Positions 1-8,541 are shown, counted from the first letter of the stretch. The stretch: DNA of 12,586 bases from CAYGTK01 sp964352775 (GCA_964352775.1 CAYGTK010000127.1:1-12586), one strand, 5' to 3'. A program made the numbers and translations. Notes: a model not told the origin generated them from the letters alone.

Positions 1-1176
1 ATTAATAATGATGCAACTCAACCCACGTTGGGTTTTCAGCCAGTATTTAGAAGTGATGTTACGGCAGGTATTAATGGTAAGCCGACCTTAGTATTTACTC
101 AGGGTGATGTGCTACTTATGAATAGCTCATTGGATATTAATTTGGCCGAGCCAATGAACTTCCGTACCACTTTTGTGGCTTTCCGTACATCTACAGATGT
201 AACAACGCGTCAGGTGGTTTATGAGCAAGGAGGTAATATTAGAGGTTTAAATTTCTATGTAGAAAATGGACTACTTTATTTAGGTGTATACGATGATGTA
301 AACGATCCAGATGGTACACCACGTTTTACTTATCGTTCTATCACTATTCCGATACAAGCCAATCAGACCTATGTAGTGTCTCATCGTTTCTTCGGACCAT
401 CAGGTAGCCTAACTGGTTATTTAGAGGGATACTTGAACGGAGTGCCTTTTAGCACTAGCCTTAATAATGTAGGTTCAATTTGGAACCACCCGGGTCAGCC
501 AGGAATTGGCGCTATCAATGGTGAAGCTTATTTTGTTGATGGTCCGTCCGGAACAGGTGGAAGTAATACTGGATTTAATCCTTTCTTGGGTCGTATTTCT
601 GAGATTATAGCTTACAGCGATACTTTGAATGATGCCGAGCGTATTATTATTGAGAACTATCTAGGTGCTAAGTATGAAGCTAACAACCTAACCAATGATA
701 AATACGATTACCAAGCCAACTATGGTGAAGAAGTGATCGGTATTGGTCAAGAGGCTACTGGCTTACATAACATCAGTCAGGGTACAGGTATTTTCGAAAT
801 GCGTGGTAATACTGCCAACTTTAATGATGGTGAGTACCTAATGGTAGGCCATAATGGTGCTGACTTAACGGAAACTACAACTAACATACCTAACTCATCT
901 TCTAATACTAAACGCGTAGAGCGCGAATGGCGTTTTGATCATACAGGTAACATGGGCGACATCACCATTAAGGTAGATGCTACTCAACTACCAGCTTTAA
1001 GCGGTGCTTTTAGTAAGTATGTATTGATAATGGATCGCAAAGCAGGTATCACTTCTCGTTTCAACACGAATAATGTTGACGTATTGGAAATGGTTAATGT
1101 AGGTGGTTCTGATTACGAAGTAACTACTACTATTCCAGATGGTGCATATGTTACTTTTGGCGTAATTAAGCCAGAG
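1..1176 (+). repeat. Internal protein module copy A (jellyroll plus GIGQ module), left part cut by the window edge
   Basis: This is the first copy of a roughly 390-residue module in the large T9SS protein. Landmarks match the second copy at an almost constant distance: the VAFRTS core at about 173 and 2513, the YLGAKY/HLSAKY end of the jellyroll at about 658 and 2998, GIGQ at about 738 and 3075, and GEYL/GEYM at about 831 and 3174. The offset is 2340 bases for the first two landmarks, and drifts by only a few bases after that. DNA identity between copies is visibly low, so the duplication is old or comes from the same domain family. Confidence 0.75.
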
Positions 1177-4100
1177 GCTAGTTTTGTAGTACCAACTGAC
1201 TACGCTTTTGAAACTGATGCTACTGTTACTGAGCAGGCGGAAGTAGAATTGAACTACACGCCAGACATGGCTACATCTATTGATTACACATTTACTAATA
1301 ATACTGCCTTTAATGGTACTGATTATACTGGTGTTAATGGTTTTGTGACCTTCGCTGCTGGTTCTCGTTTAACAAGTATCAACTTTGATGTACTTGGTGA
1401 CTTAGTAGGAGAAGGTAGTGAGCTATTCAATATCAACTTAGTAGTAGGTGCTAATACCACTGCGGGTTTAGGTATTAATGGTATCCCATCTATTGATTTC
1501 TCCATCTATGATAATGATAACATTCCTGAAGTAAGTTTTGCAGCTATGTCTGCAACTTTTAGTGAAGGTGACGGAGTTGACTCTATAGATGTTATTCGTT
1601 CGGGTAACCCTACCAATGCATTCACGGTAGAAATTCGCGTGCGTACCAGTGGTACTTCAGGTACAGCTACTCGTAATGCCGATTATGCTTTTACTGATCA
1701 AGTATTGAGTTTTGCAAGTGGCGAGATCTTAAAGCGTGTTCCTTTAACATTGATAGATGATCCACGCGATGAGGACTTTGAAACTATTTGGTTGGAATTA
1801 ACTAACGTAACCGTTGGTGCTGACTTAGTAACTCCGAATGAGATATTGATCAACTTGATAGATGATGATAACCCACCAATGGTTCAGTTCTCAGAAGCTG
1901 CTTCTGAAAGTCCAGAAACTTTTGACGAGCCTCAGATATTCGTTTCTATAAGTGCAATTTCTGATAAAGACATCACGGTAAACTACCAGATAAATTCAAC
2001 GCTTCCTAATGCAGCTACACCTGGTGCCGATTATAGTTTGGCCTCAACAGGTACTTTCTCTTTTCCTGCAGGAACGGATACTTTCCAACGTGTGCCTATT
2101 ATTATTGCTCAAGATGCAATAGAAGAAGTGGACGAAACAGTAGAATTGGAACTACTAAGTGCGGGAATTAGTAATACTACTTTAGGTGCTACTAACGAGA
2201 ATGTATTTACTATTAAGGATTACTCAGATTTTGAATTCACTGGTATTGCTGGTGTAGGTCAATTGAGTGATATGATAGTTTGGGTAGATGCCGATCGTGA
2301 ATCTGGAGCTCATAACTCTCTAAAAAGCAGTTTGACCAACTTTGCAGGTACAAATCTTAATTTGACTGCGCCAAGCAATGGTGAGCGCGCCAGCGTTCAA
2401 ACTACTGCTAATCTTGTTAATGGTCGTCAGATGTTAAGATTTGACGGGTCGGATGATGTATATGAAACTCCTCAAAGCATTATCAATCAACTATCCACCA
2501 GTAAGCATTACTTTGTGGCCTTCCGCACTAGTAGTGATATTACCAGTAAACAAATTCTTTGGTCTCAAGGTGGTGGTACCCGTGGTATCAATATTCATAT
2601 TGATGGAGGTAAACTATACATGACCTCATGGAACAACTCTACTACAGATGGTTCTGACGATGATTGGGGCTTTGGTTCTACAGGAAATATTGCACAGTTC
2701 CTAGAAGGTAATATTGCAGCAAACACTACATACATTGTATATGCTGAGTACAACTTCGACAAAACTGACCGCATGGAAATGTGGATCAACGGAGTACAGC
2801 AAACTACTGGTAACATAAGTGGTGTAGGTCAACTATACAATCATAACCCCGCTTGTATTGGTGGTACAATTTACGATAGCCAGTACTTTGCCGATGGTAG
2901 TCAAAATGCCTTAAATGCTCATTTTGATGGATTTATTGGTGATGCTGTTTATTACAGCAATGCACCTATAAATGATGCACGTCGCGAGATCATAACCAAC
3001 CACCTATCAGCTAAATATAATGTTGCTGTAGCTAATCAAGTAGTTAATAACAATGCCTTTGGTTACGAAGTGGCTGGTATTGGGCAAGCGGGTGTAAGCT
3101 CTGCTCAAACTCACTTAGATAGTAAAGGTACTGATGGTGTTCGTATAACCGATGCAAACAACATAAGCTCAGGCGAGTACATGTACTGGGGACACAATGA
3201 TCTACTACTTACTGATAGTGTGAAAACGCAACTGCCAGGCGGTATTACTGCTCGTACAGCCAAAGTATGGTATGTGAACGAAACTGGTGATGTAGGTACA
3301 ACATCTTTGAGATTTGACTTGTCCGCATTGAACCTTAGTGGTTCTTCTGCAACTGACTTTGAATTATTAATAGGAAACTCAGCAACAGATTTTAGTGCTG
3401 CAGCTCGTCACATTACTGGACGTGCACTAAGCGGTAGTGAGTTGACCTTTACAGGTGCTGATCTTAGCGATGGTGATTATTTCACTATTAGCTTAGACCC
3501 TGGAGTATGTATTGATGGGGTTTGGGAAGGAACAGTATCAAGCGACTGGAATAATGCTACTAACTGGAGCTGTGGTACTATACCTACTTCTACTATTGAT
3601 GCAGTTATCCCAACAGGAGCTCCTAACTACCCTATTCTTTCAGGAAGTGTAACCGTGCAAGCGGCTAACTTAACTGTAGATGCCGGGGCGACTATTTCTG
3701 CAGCAGCAGTTGGTCCATTCCGCCCAACATTTGAGGTATATGGCGACTTTACCCGCAACGGTACTATTGCTGGATTAATAAATGTAGAATTTCTAGGATC
3801 TACAGCACAGACTATCAACGGTTCAAATGAGTTTGCTACTTTGAATATTGATAATGCAACTGGAGTAACCGTAGCAAGCGGTACGCAGAACATTGGCGAT
3901 GCACTAGAGCTAGTTAATGGTGCATTAACTACCAATGGTAATGTAGTTATCCGCTCTACAGCCTTAGATGCTGCTTATGTAGATGACTTCTCGCCAGGTT
4001 ATAACGGAACATTGAATGGTGACATTACTGTTCAACGTTTTGTAAACAACAGTTTTGGTGGCTTTAGCTACATTGGCGCACCAGTAGCAACTACTGTTGC

Positions 4101-5925
4101 CGATTGGGGTGCTGATTTTGATATCAGCACTATTAACGGTGCTTCTAATGGTTCATTTGTAACTCCACAAGCTAATTGTGATCAAACTGCTTTAGCAGCT
4201 GGTTCTCCTTATGGAGGATTGTTTAACTACGTAGAGTCTAATGTAACTACTTGTAACCTAGCAGGTTGGAGAATTCGCACCTCTGGTGTTCCTCAGCCAG
4301 CAGAAGGTTTTGCAGGTATAATTGATAACTCAACTACTATTGATGCAACTGGTACTGCTAACACAGGAACTATAGTATCGCCAAGCCTTACACACAGTGG
4401 AAGTGCTAATACTAGTGGTTCAGCAGGATTTAACTTGGTAAGTAACCCTTACCCATCTGCCATTACCTGGACAGATGTAGCTGCTGATGGTGCTAACATT
4501 GCTTTCGATGGTAGTGCAAGCTTATTCGATGCTAACAGTCAGTACGCAGGTACTTACCAAACATTGAATGCATTGAATCCAGGTAATATTGCTAGTAGCC
4601 AAGCATTCTTCGTGAATGTATTGAATGGTGGCGCTGCACCGGTAAGCTCTACTATGACTTTCCGTAACAGTCACCGTACTACTAACGATGCGAACTTCCT
4701 TCGTCAGCAGGCGCTATATAATGAGCGTTTAGACATTACTGTTGAAGGACAAGGTTTTGCTGACATTACCCGTGTATTCTTTGGTGATAGCTTTACTGTA
4801 GCTTTTGATCGTTTGTACGATGCTAACAAGATCTACAGTATTGGTAATGCACCAACATTGTACACATTTACGGATACTACTTTGCAGTCTATCAATGCTT
4901 TGCCTGGTGACTATACAGTACGTACAGTACCAATGGGACTAAGAGTGAAAGTTAACGGTACTTATTCACTAAGTGCTGCCAGCATAGCTACTTTCGACCC
5001 AATGGCTATCATTATTCTAGAAGATAAGAAGACAAGCAGCTTCCACAACTTCCGTGAAGATTCTGTATACAACTTCACTTCTAATATAAATGATGCTGAA
5101 ATGCGATTTGTATTGCACTTCATACCTGTACCATTAATTAGTGGAACGGATATTGACTGTTCAGGTAATGGTGGCGACATCACTGTTGATCTAGGTAACT
5201 ATGCTATCAATGCTACTACCTTTAGCTGGGACGCTTACGAGCTGACTGATGACAATGGTGTAGTTAGTCAAGGTACTATGGTTAACGGTTTGATCACAGT
5301 GAATGCTAACCCAGCGGGTAACTATACACTAGAAATGACCCAGGGTACATTCCAAGCAAGTAGAAGTTTTGTTATCAATGCTGCTACTGTTGTAGAGGCT
5401 GACCTAATAAGCTCAACGGACACAGTGGAGATAGGTGAAATGGTTGACTTGACCGACCTAAGCACTGGTGCAACAACACTAGCATGGGACTTCGGTAACG
5501 GAACTACTGACTCAGTTGCTATGCCATCGGTAAGTTATACAATGGCTGGTACTTACACCGTAAACCTAACAGCTAGTAATAGCGAGTGTACTGATATGTC
5601 TAGTCTAGATGTAGTTGTACTTGCCAAGCAAGACACAGTTCAAGATACTACTAGCGTAGGTATCACCGTTCTACAGAGTGGTAACATCAATGTGTATAGC
5701 TTTGGTAAAACAGTTAACCTAAGTTTTAACGGTGGTGTGAACGATAACGCTATTGACGTAGCTATTTTCGACCTAAGTGGTAAGCAGATCTACACTGAAA
5801 CTGGTGTAGAAACTAATGCTGATCATAAAATGGATGTAAATGTTCAAACTAGCTTCGGATACTACATCGTGAAATTAACAGGAGAAACAACCAATGTTAC
5901 CGCTAAGGTGGCCTTGAGAAGATAA
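1..5925 (+). CDS. Giant modular T9SS-secreted surface protein (jellyroll, Calx-beta and PKD domains), 5' partial
   Basis: The frame is open from base 1, so the start lies upstream. The TTG at 28 is only an internal codon, not a credible start. The visible part is 1974 residues. Order, numbered from the edge: a LamG-like jellyroll (about 1-225) and an attached module containing the VIGIGQ motif and the GEYLMVGHN motif (about 226-392); three Calx-beta-like repeats (about 393-745) with the DY, FxxG and DDxxDEDFE calcium-loop pattern; a second jellyroll plus GIGQ module (about 748-1167); a W-x-x-A-T-N-W stretch typical of Bacteroidota secreted proteins (about 1175-1330); a segment with NLVSNPYPSAITW (about 1477-1490); a PKD domain with WDFGNGTTDS and YTMAGTYTVNLTA (about 1795-1870); and a C-terminal T9SS type A sorting domain (about 1890-1974) with DLSGKQIY, GYYIVKL and a terminal KVALRR. 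The sorting domain should route the protein across the outer membrane, followed by cleavage and anchoring or release. Adhesion or matrix function is inferred. No catalytic domain is visible. Two stops in tandem, TAA then TAG, end the frame. Confidence 0.95.
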   Translation: MNNDATQPTLGFQPVFRSDVTAGINGKPTLVFTQGDVLLMNSSLDINLAEPMNFRTTFVAFRTSTDVTTRQVVYEQGGNIRGLNFYVENGLLYLGVYDDVNDPDGTPRFTYRSITIPIQANQTYVVSHRFFGPSGSLTGYLEGYLNGVPFSTSLNNVGSIWNHPGQPGIGAINGEAYFVDGPSGTGGSNTGFNPFLGRISEIIAYSDTLNDAERIIIENYLGAKYEANNLTNDKYDYQANYGEEVIGIGQEATGLHNISQGTGIFEMRGNTANFNDGEYLMVGHNGADLTETTTNIPNSSSNTKRVEREWRFDHTGNMGDITIKVDATQLPALSGAFSKYVLIMDRKAGITSRFNTNNVDVLEMVNVGGSDYEVTTTIPDGAYVTFGVIKPEASFVVPTDYAFETDATVTEQAEVELNYTPDMATSIDYTFTNNTAFNGTDYTGVNGFVTFAAGSRLTSINFDVLGDLVGEGSELFNINLVVGANTTAGLGINGIPSIDFSIYDNDNIPEVSFAAMSATFSEGDGVDSIDVIRSGNPTNAFTVEIRVRTSGTSGTATRNADYAFTDQVLSFASGEILKRVPLTLIDDPRDEDFETIWLELTNVTVGADLVTPNEILINLIDDDNPPMVQFSEAASESPETFDEPQIFVSISAISDKDITVNYQINSTLPNAATPGADYSLASTGTFSFPAGTDTFQRVPIIIAQDAIEEVDETVELELLSAGISNTTLGATNENVFTIKDYSDFEFTGIAGVGQLSDMIVWVDADRESGAHNSLKSSLTNFAGTNLNLTAPSNGERASVQTTANLVNGRQMLRFDGSDDVYETPQSIINQLSTSKHYFVAFRTSSDITSKQILWSQGGGTRGINIHIDGGKLYMTSWNNSTTDGSDDDWGFGSTGNIAQFLEGNIAANTTYIVYAEYNFDKTDRMEMWINGVQQTTGNISGVGQLYNHNPACIGGTIYDSQYFADGSQNALNAHFDGFIGDAVYYSNAPINDARREIITNHLSAKYNVAVANQVVNNNAFGYEVAGIGQAGVSSAQTHLDSKGTDGVRITDANNISSGEYMYWGHNDLLLTDSVKTQLPGGITARTAKVWYVNETGDVGTTSLRFDLSALNLSGSSATDFELLIGNSATDFSAAARHITGRALSGSELTFTGADLSDGDYFTISLDPGVCIDGVWEGTVSSDWNNATNWSCGTIPTSTIDAVIPTGAPNYPILSGSVTVQAANLTVDAGATISAAAVGPFRPTFEVYGDFTRNGTIAGLINVEFLGSTAQTINGSNEFATLNIDNATGVTVASGTQNIGDALELVNGALTTNGNVVIRSTALDAAYVDDFSPGYNGTLNGDITVQRFVNNSFGGFSYIGAPVATTVADWGADFDISTINGASNGSFVTPQANCDQTALAAGSPYGGLFNYVESNVTTCNLAGWRIRTSGVPQPAEGFAGIIDNSTTIDATGTANTGTIVSPSLTHSGSANTSGSAGFNLVSNPYPSAITWTDVAADGANIAFDGSASLFDANSQYAGTYQTLNALNPGNIASSQAFFVNVLNGGAAPVSSTMTFRNSHRTTNDANFLRQQALYNERLDITVEGQGFADITRVFFGDSFTVAFDRLYDANKIYSIGNAPTLYTFTDTTLQSINALPGDYTVRTVPMGLRVKVNGTYSLSAASIATFDPMAIIILEDKKTSSFHNFREDSVYNFTSNINDAEMRFVLHFIPVPLISGTDIDCSGNGGDITVDLGNYAINATTFSWDAYELTDDNGVVSQGTMVNGLITVNANPAGNYTLEMTQGTFQASRSFVINAATVVEADLISSTDTVEIGEMVDLTDLSTGATTLAWDFGNGTTDSVAMPSVSYTMAGTYTVNLTASNSECTDMSSLDVVVLAKQDTVQDTTSVGITVLQSGNINVYSFGKTVNLSFNGGVNDNAIDVAIFDLSGKQIYTETGVETNADHKMDVNVQTSFGYYIVKLTGETTNVTAKVALRR
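1177..2235 (+). repeat. Three tandem Calx-beta-like domain repeats within the T9SS protein
   Basis: Three consecutive units of about 115-120 residues run at about 1177-1525, 1526-1875 and 1876-2235. Each has the Calx-beta layout: an early acidic EGD or EQAE-type strand, a central DY or ADY followed by an F-x-x-G turn, then an acidic loop with E-x-x-E, and, except in the third, a closing DDD or DND. The middle copy is the clearest, with NADYAF, LSFASGE, DDPRDEDFE and a closing LIDDDNPP. In the family these loops bind calcium and stiffen extracellular stalks. That role here is inferred. Confidence 0.75.
2250..3510 (+). repeat. Internal protein module copy B (jellyroll plus GIGQ module)
   Basis: This is the second copy of the module described at the start of the gene. 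It begins with an IVWVDADRESG stretch that is typical of the start of these jellyroll domains in Bacteroidota; the corresponding part of copy A lies left of the window. It ends near DGDYFTISLDPG, matching DGAYVTFGVIKPE in copy A. The three Calx-beta-like repeats (about 1177-2235) lie between the copies. Confidence 0.75.
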
Positions 5926-5945
5926 TAGAAGGATTTCTAAACGCT

Positions 5946-5980
5946 AATGCCCTTGTTACCTAGTAGCAAGGGCATTTTTT
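5946..5980 (+). terminator. Intrinsic terminator of the large T9SS gene
   Basis: A perfect 10-bp stem, AATGCCCTTG pairing with CAAGGGCATT (5946-5955 with 5967-5976), can be extended inward by about four more pairs to a three-base loop. It runs directly into a T tract at 5975-5980. It lies 21 bases after the stop codon, which is textbook placement for a Rho-independent terminator. Confidence 0.92.
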
Positions 5981-6039
5981 ATATAGCTACGTTCTTAATG
6001 GATAGTGTTATCTTCAAGTAGGTAACACAAAGAAATACG

Positions 6040-6495
6040 ATGCAATATCTTGATAATGAGGACGACCGTATCGGAATAATTAATAGGCTTGATAGACTGA
6101 AAGCTAACTCTAAAGCCCAATGGGGGAGTATGTCGCCTAATGGAATGATATGCCATATGGCTGATCAATTAGCTATAGCCACGGGTGAGCGCAAAACTGT
6201 AAAAGAGCGAAGTATATTAGCTACTTGGTTGGGTAAGTGGCTGGCCCTTTATGTAGTACCTTGGCGCAAAGGAAAAGAACGCGCCCCAACAGAAATGGAC
6301 CAAACGAAGCTGGGTACGCCACCCACATCCATTGAACATGATAGGCAACGATTACGTAAATTGCTCGATACTTTTTTAGCGATGAAAAGTAAGGACTTGG
6401 GAGTGCATCCATTCTTTGGTAAGCTCAATAAAAAGGACTGGAGCAGACTACTTTACAAGCATTTCGATCATCATTTAGATCAATTCGGTATTTAG
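6040..6495 (+). CDS. DUF1569 family protein with DinB-like fold
   Basis: The 151-residue protein matches the DUF1569 group of the DinB/YfiT-like superfamily, which forms four-helix bundles that often bind a divalent metal. The family signature is plain: W28-G-S-M-S-P followed by MICHMADQ with H39, and a C-terminal HPFFGKLNKKDWSRL and YKHFDHHLDQFGI, giving an H141-x3-H145 pair. H39, H141 and H145 are the probable metal ligands by analogy with DinB. Length is normal for the family. No enzymatic reaction is established for DUF1569; some DinB relatives are thiol transferases. The ATG at 6040 follows a 60-base leader after the terminator, so transcription probably starts in that gap. The next gene begins two bases after its stop, indicating an operon. 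Confidence 0.85.
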   Translation: MQYLDNEDDRIGIINRLDRLKANSKAQWGSMSPNGMICHMADQLAIATGERKTVKERSILATWLGKWLALYVVPWRKGKERAPTEMDQTKLGTPPTSIEHDRQRLRKLLDTFLAMKSKDLGVHPFFGKLNKKDWSRLLYKHFDHHLDQFGI

Positions 6496-6497
6496 TC

Positions 6498-7076
6498 ATG
6501 TCTCGAATATTTGGTTTTATTCTTACCCTTGTCTTCTTGGTTCCTCAGTTGTTATTTGGGCAACTTACCCTCTCCGTCAATTCTATCACAGCTAATGAAC
6601 TTTCGGAGAATTGGACTCGATTTGCCACTAAAAGTGACGAAGTTATCTTGGTGTCGGCTGTAGTCCATATAGAGAACGATACTGTGATAGGGGTAAATTC
6701 TCGTGTATCTGGTCCATATGAATTCTCTAGCAGTAAAAAGATACTGGAAGATAAAGTGTCTACAATATCATGTCCTAGTTCGTTCAATGATGATAAGCTG
6801 ATAGTGCTATTGTTGTTTGAACAAGATACTGACCTAAATATTTTGCTCTATGGAACACTATTAAGTAATATTATCGGTAAACATTGGCAAACGGTAAAAA
6901 ACAGAGTGCCTATTAAGGCCAAAACACTTTTTCCTGATGATGATCTGCTTGGTATGCTTTGGTGGCCTTTAAAAAAGAAACAATTAGGGAAGGAACAAAC
7001 TCATACCATAGAAGGCTACCACCTATTTGATGACTACAGTTATACCATCAGGTTTGAAGTTATGGAAACTCAATAG
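6498..7076 (+). CDS. Exported protein of unknown function
   Basis: I do not recognise this 192-residue protein. Residues 1-22 form a clear Sec signal peptide: R3 near the N-terminus, a hydrophobic stretch IFGFILTLVFLVPQLLF, and a probable cleavage after the small residue in LFGQ. There is no lipobox cysteine, so the mature protein should be periplasmic or secreted. It has no T9SS sorting tail. The mature part alternates hydrophobic and polar residues, suggesting a mostly beta fold. It contains an aromatic-rich LLGMLWWPLKKKQ segment around residues 150-162. The start lies only two bases after the preceding stop and the next gene starts 14 bases after its end, so it sits inside a three-gene operon. 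No function can be assigned from the sequence. Confidence 0.8.
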   Translation: MSRIFGFILTLVFLVPQLLFGQLTLSVNSITANELSENWTRFATKSDEVILVSAVVHIENDTVIGVNSRVSGPYEFSSSKKILEDKVSTISCPSSFNDDKLIVLLLFEQDTDLNILLYGTLLSNIIGKHWQTVKNRVPIKAKTLFPDDDLLGMLWWPLKKKQLGKEQTHTIEGYHLFDDYSYTIRFEVMETQ

Positions 7077-7090
7077 ACCACTTTTGTAAG

Positions 7091-7543
7091 ATGAAACTCT
7101 CAACCAAACAGATACATAAAACAACCAGCTTAAAATCCACCAAGGAAGAAGTATTCCATAAGTGGACCACCAATGAAGGTATCCGCACCTTTATGGCGAA
7201 AGACTCAAAAGTAGAACTCCGTATTGGTGGACCATTTGAGATATACTTTATGCCAGATGCACCAGAAGGATCGAAGGGTTCCGAGGGTTGTACATTTATT
7301 AGTTACTTGCCTAACCAGATGCTGTCATTTACTTGGAACGCACCACCACAATTCAAGGCCATACGAGAAGGTGATCATCATACCTGGGTGGTTATCCTGC
7401 TTGAAGATAATGTCGATGGTACGCAACTAAACCTCTACCACCTCGGTTGGCCAGAAGGAGAGGAGTGGGATAAAGTGTATGCCTATTTCGATAAAGCTTG
7501 GGAAATGGTATTGCAGTGGCTGAAGAAATCCTTACAAACTTAA
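7091..7543 (+). CDS. SRPBCC family protein, AHSA1-like (activator of Hsp90 ATPase homologue 1-like)
   Basis: The 150-residue protein fits the AHSA1-like branch of the SRPBCC (START/Bet v 1) superfamily. It opens with a strand (STKQIHKTTSLKST) followed by KEEVFHKWTTNEGIRTFMA, the usual helix after strand one. The centre carries RIGGPFEIYFMPDAPEG, EGCTFISYLPNQMLSFTW and HTWVVILLED, the characteristic strands lining a hydrophobic cavity. It ends in a long helix with the family-typical GWPEGEEWDKVYAYFDKAWEMVLQWLK, where W-x3-L-x2-L packs over the cavity. Bacterial members bind small hydrophobic ligands or act as stress-associated proteins; substrates are usually unknown, and none can be named here. 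It is the last gene of the plus-strand operon. No strong terminator follows, only the hairpin cluster at 7582-7661. Confidence 0.88.
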   Translation: MKLSTKQIHKTTSLKSTKEEVFHKWTTNEGIRTFMAKDSKVELRIGGPFEIYFMPDAPEGSKGSEGCTFISYLPNQMLSFTWNAPPQFKAIREGDHHTWVVILLEDNVDGTQLNLYHLGWPEGEEWDKVYAYFDKAWEMVLQWLKKSLQT

Positions 7544-7575
7544 GATTAGCCTTATAAGTAAGGTAATGTTCTATC

Positions 7576-7700
7576 ACGGCTGGAGCACGTTTGCAACACG
7601 TTCCTATTTGTTAGGGCATTTTAAATGCCCAAGTATAGCTAAGTCACGCATCGCAGATGTGCGCCAATTATATACTGTCTACTGCAACTGTTGACTGTTA
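7576..7700. repeat. Putative REP-like element: three successive hairpins plus an ACTGT quasi-repeat
   Basis: The gap between two convergent genes holds three stem-loops in 80 bases. Hairpin A (7582-7604) is an imperfect 9-bp stem with loop TTGCA. Hairpin B (7614-7630) is a perfect 8-bp stem, GGGCATTT with AAATGCCC around a single T. Hairpin C (7647-7661) pairs CGCATC with GATGTG around GCA. ACTGT then occurs three times at 7674-7698. Neither strand has a T tract after hairpin B, so it is a poor intrinsic terminator. Clustered short palindromes between convergent genes are the usual setting of REP/BIME elements moved by TnpA-REP (RAYT) transposases. This identity is inferred, as only one copy is visible. 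Confidence 0.45.
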
Positions 7701-7707
7701 CTAAGAT

Positions 7708-8541
7708 CTACTCCCCAGTCCAAACGGGCTCCCGTTTTTGCATAAATGCTTGCAGGCCTTCAGCGGCATCCTTAGTACTCAATATCTCTTGCAACATACC
7801 CAGTAGGTATTGGTGTTGTTTCTCTTCAGGTTGGGCTTTCATTTCATCCCAAGCTTTTAAGCCTAAACGGATAGCAGCGGGGGAGAAGGTTTTAAGTTCA
7901 GCAACTAGTTTGTCTACCGCCTTATCCAATTTTCCGCTTTTCGCAACTTGAGTAACCAAGCCTAATTTTAGGGCTTCTTTTGAGCTAAGTGCCTTGGCGC
8001 GCATGCAATAATCCAATAACTGACGCGCACCCATTACCGGTGCTAGGCTGGCCATTACTTGCATTGGCCATATTCCACGCTTCACTTCAGGTAAGCTGAA
8101 TTGAGCACCTTTAGCAGCAACCACATGGGTACAGCCACAGATCAATAAGTGCCCACCTGCATATACGTTGGCGTGTACCTTAGCAATACAAGGCTTATGT
8201 AAATGGTTAAACGCATCGCCCACTACCACGGGATTGGTTGGTGCTGGTATGGTGCTATCGCTCTCTTCGGTTTGTCCTGCAAAGGCTTTCAAGTCGGCGC
8301 CAGCGGTGAAAATATCGCCATTGGCTTGTATCACCACTACCCAAACGGAGGGTGTGTAATGCGCATAGTTCATGGCATACACTATCTCGTTCATCATCTG
8401 CGGATTCATCGCATTCTTCTTCATCGGGCGGTTGAGCGTAATGGTCAACACATTATCCGTTTCCTTTGCTATGATGTAGGCGAATTTCTGCTCTGTTAAG
8501 TTAGCTGCTTGCTGTTGGGTATAGGCTAATTGCATGGTCAT
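7708..8541 (-). CDS. Enoyl-CoA hydratase/isomerase (crotonase) family protein lacking one catalytic glutamate
   Basis: The 277-residue protein is a crotonase-fold member of near-normal length with a 20-residue N-terminal extension. Visible motifs are VLTITLNRPMKKNAMN (about 31-46), the CoA-binding and oxyanion-hole stretch FTAGADLKAF (78-87, A82), a second oxyanion-hole glycine in YAGGH (about G129), and AQFSLPEVKRGIWP (146-159). E152 in LPE aligns with Glu164 of rat mitochondrial enoyl-CoA hydratase. The position of Glu144 is L132, counted back 20 residues without gaps. Family members with only the second glutamate include Delta3,Delta2-enoyl-CoA isomerases, so isomerase or another crotonase reaction is more likely than classical hydration. 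The sequence MTMQ offers two ATGs; the first, at 8541, is used here. It lies 41 bases downstream of the AGMO-like gene and may be cotranscribed with it. Confidence 0.85.
   Translation of the reverse strand: MTMQLAYTQQQAANLTEQKFAYIIAKETDNVLTITLNRPMKKNAMNPQMMNEIVYAMNYAHYTPSVWVVVIQANGDIFTAGADLKAFAGQTEESDSTIPAPTNPVVVGDAFNHLHKPCIAKVHANVYAGGHLLICGCTHVVAAKGAQFSLPEVKRGIWPMQVMASLAPVMGARQLLDYCMRAKALSSKEALKLGLVTQVAKSGKLDKAVDKLVAELKTFSPAAIRLGLKAWDEMKAQPEEKQHQYLLGMLQEILSTKDAAEGLQAFMQKREPVWTGE

Noticed and set aside
28..30. TTG at 28 as the start of the large protein
   Set aside because: The frame is open from base 1 and the residues before it (INNDATQPT) continue the jellyroll domain, so the gene is cut by the window edge.
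1323..5183. Short antisense and alternate-frame ORFs inside the large T9SS gene (for example minus strand 3627-3935)
   Set aside because: They lie wholly inside a domain-supported coding frame, show no recognisable motifs, and have compositions expected from the shadow of a Thr/Ala/Asn-rich gene.
5946..7630. Shared GGGCATT/AATGCCC arms of the terminator at 5946-5976 and hairpin B at 7614-7630 as copies of one repeat
   Set aside because: Only about eight bases are shared, loops and flanks differ, and GC-rich stem arms of this kind recur by chance in terminators.
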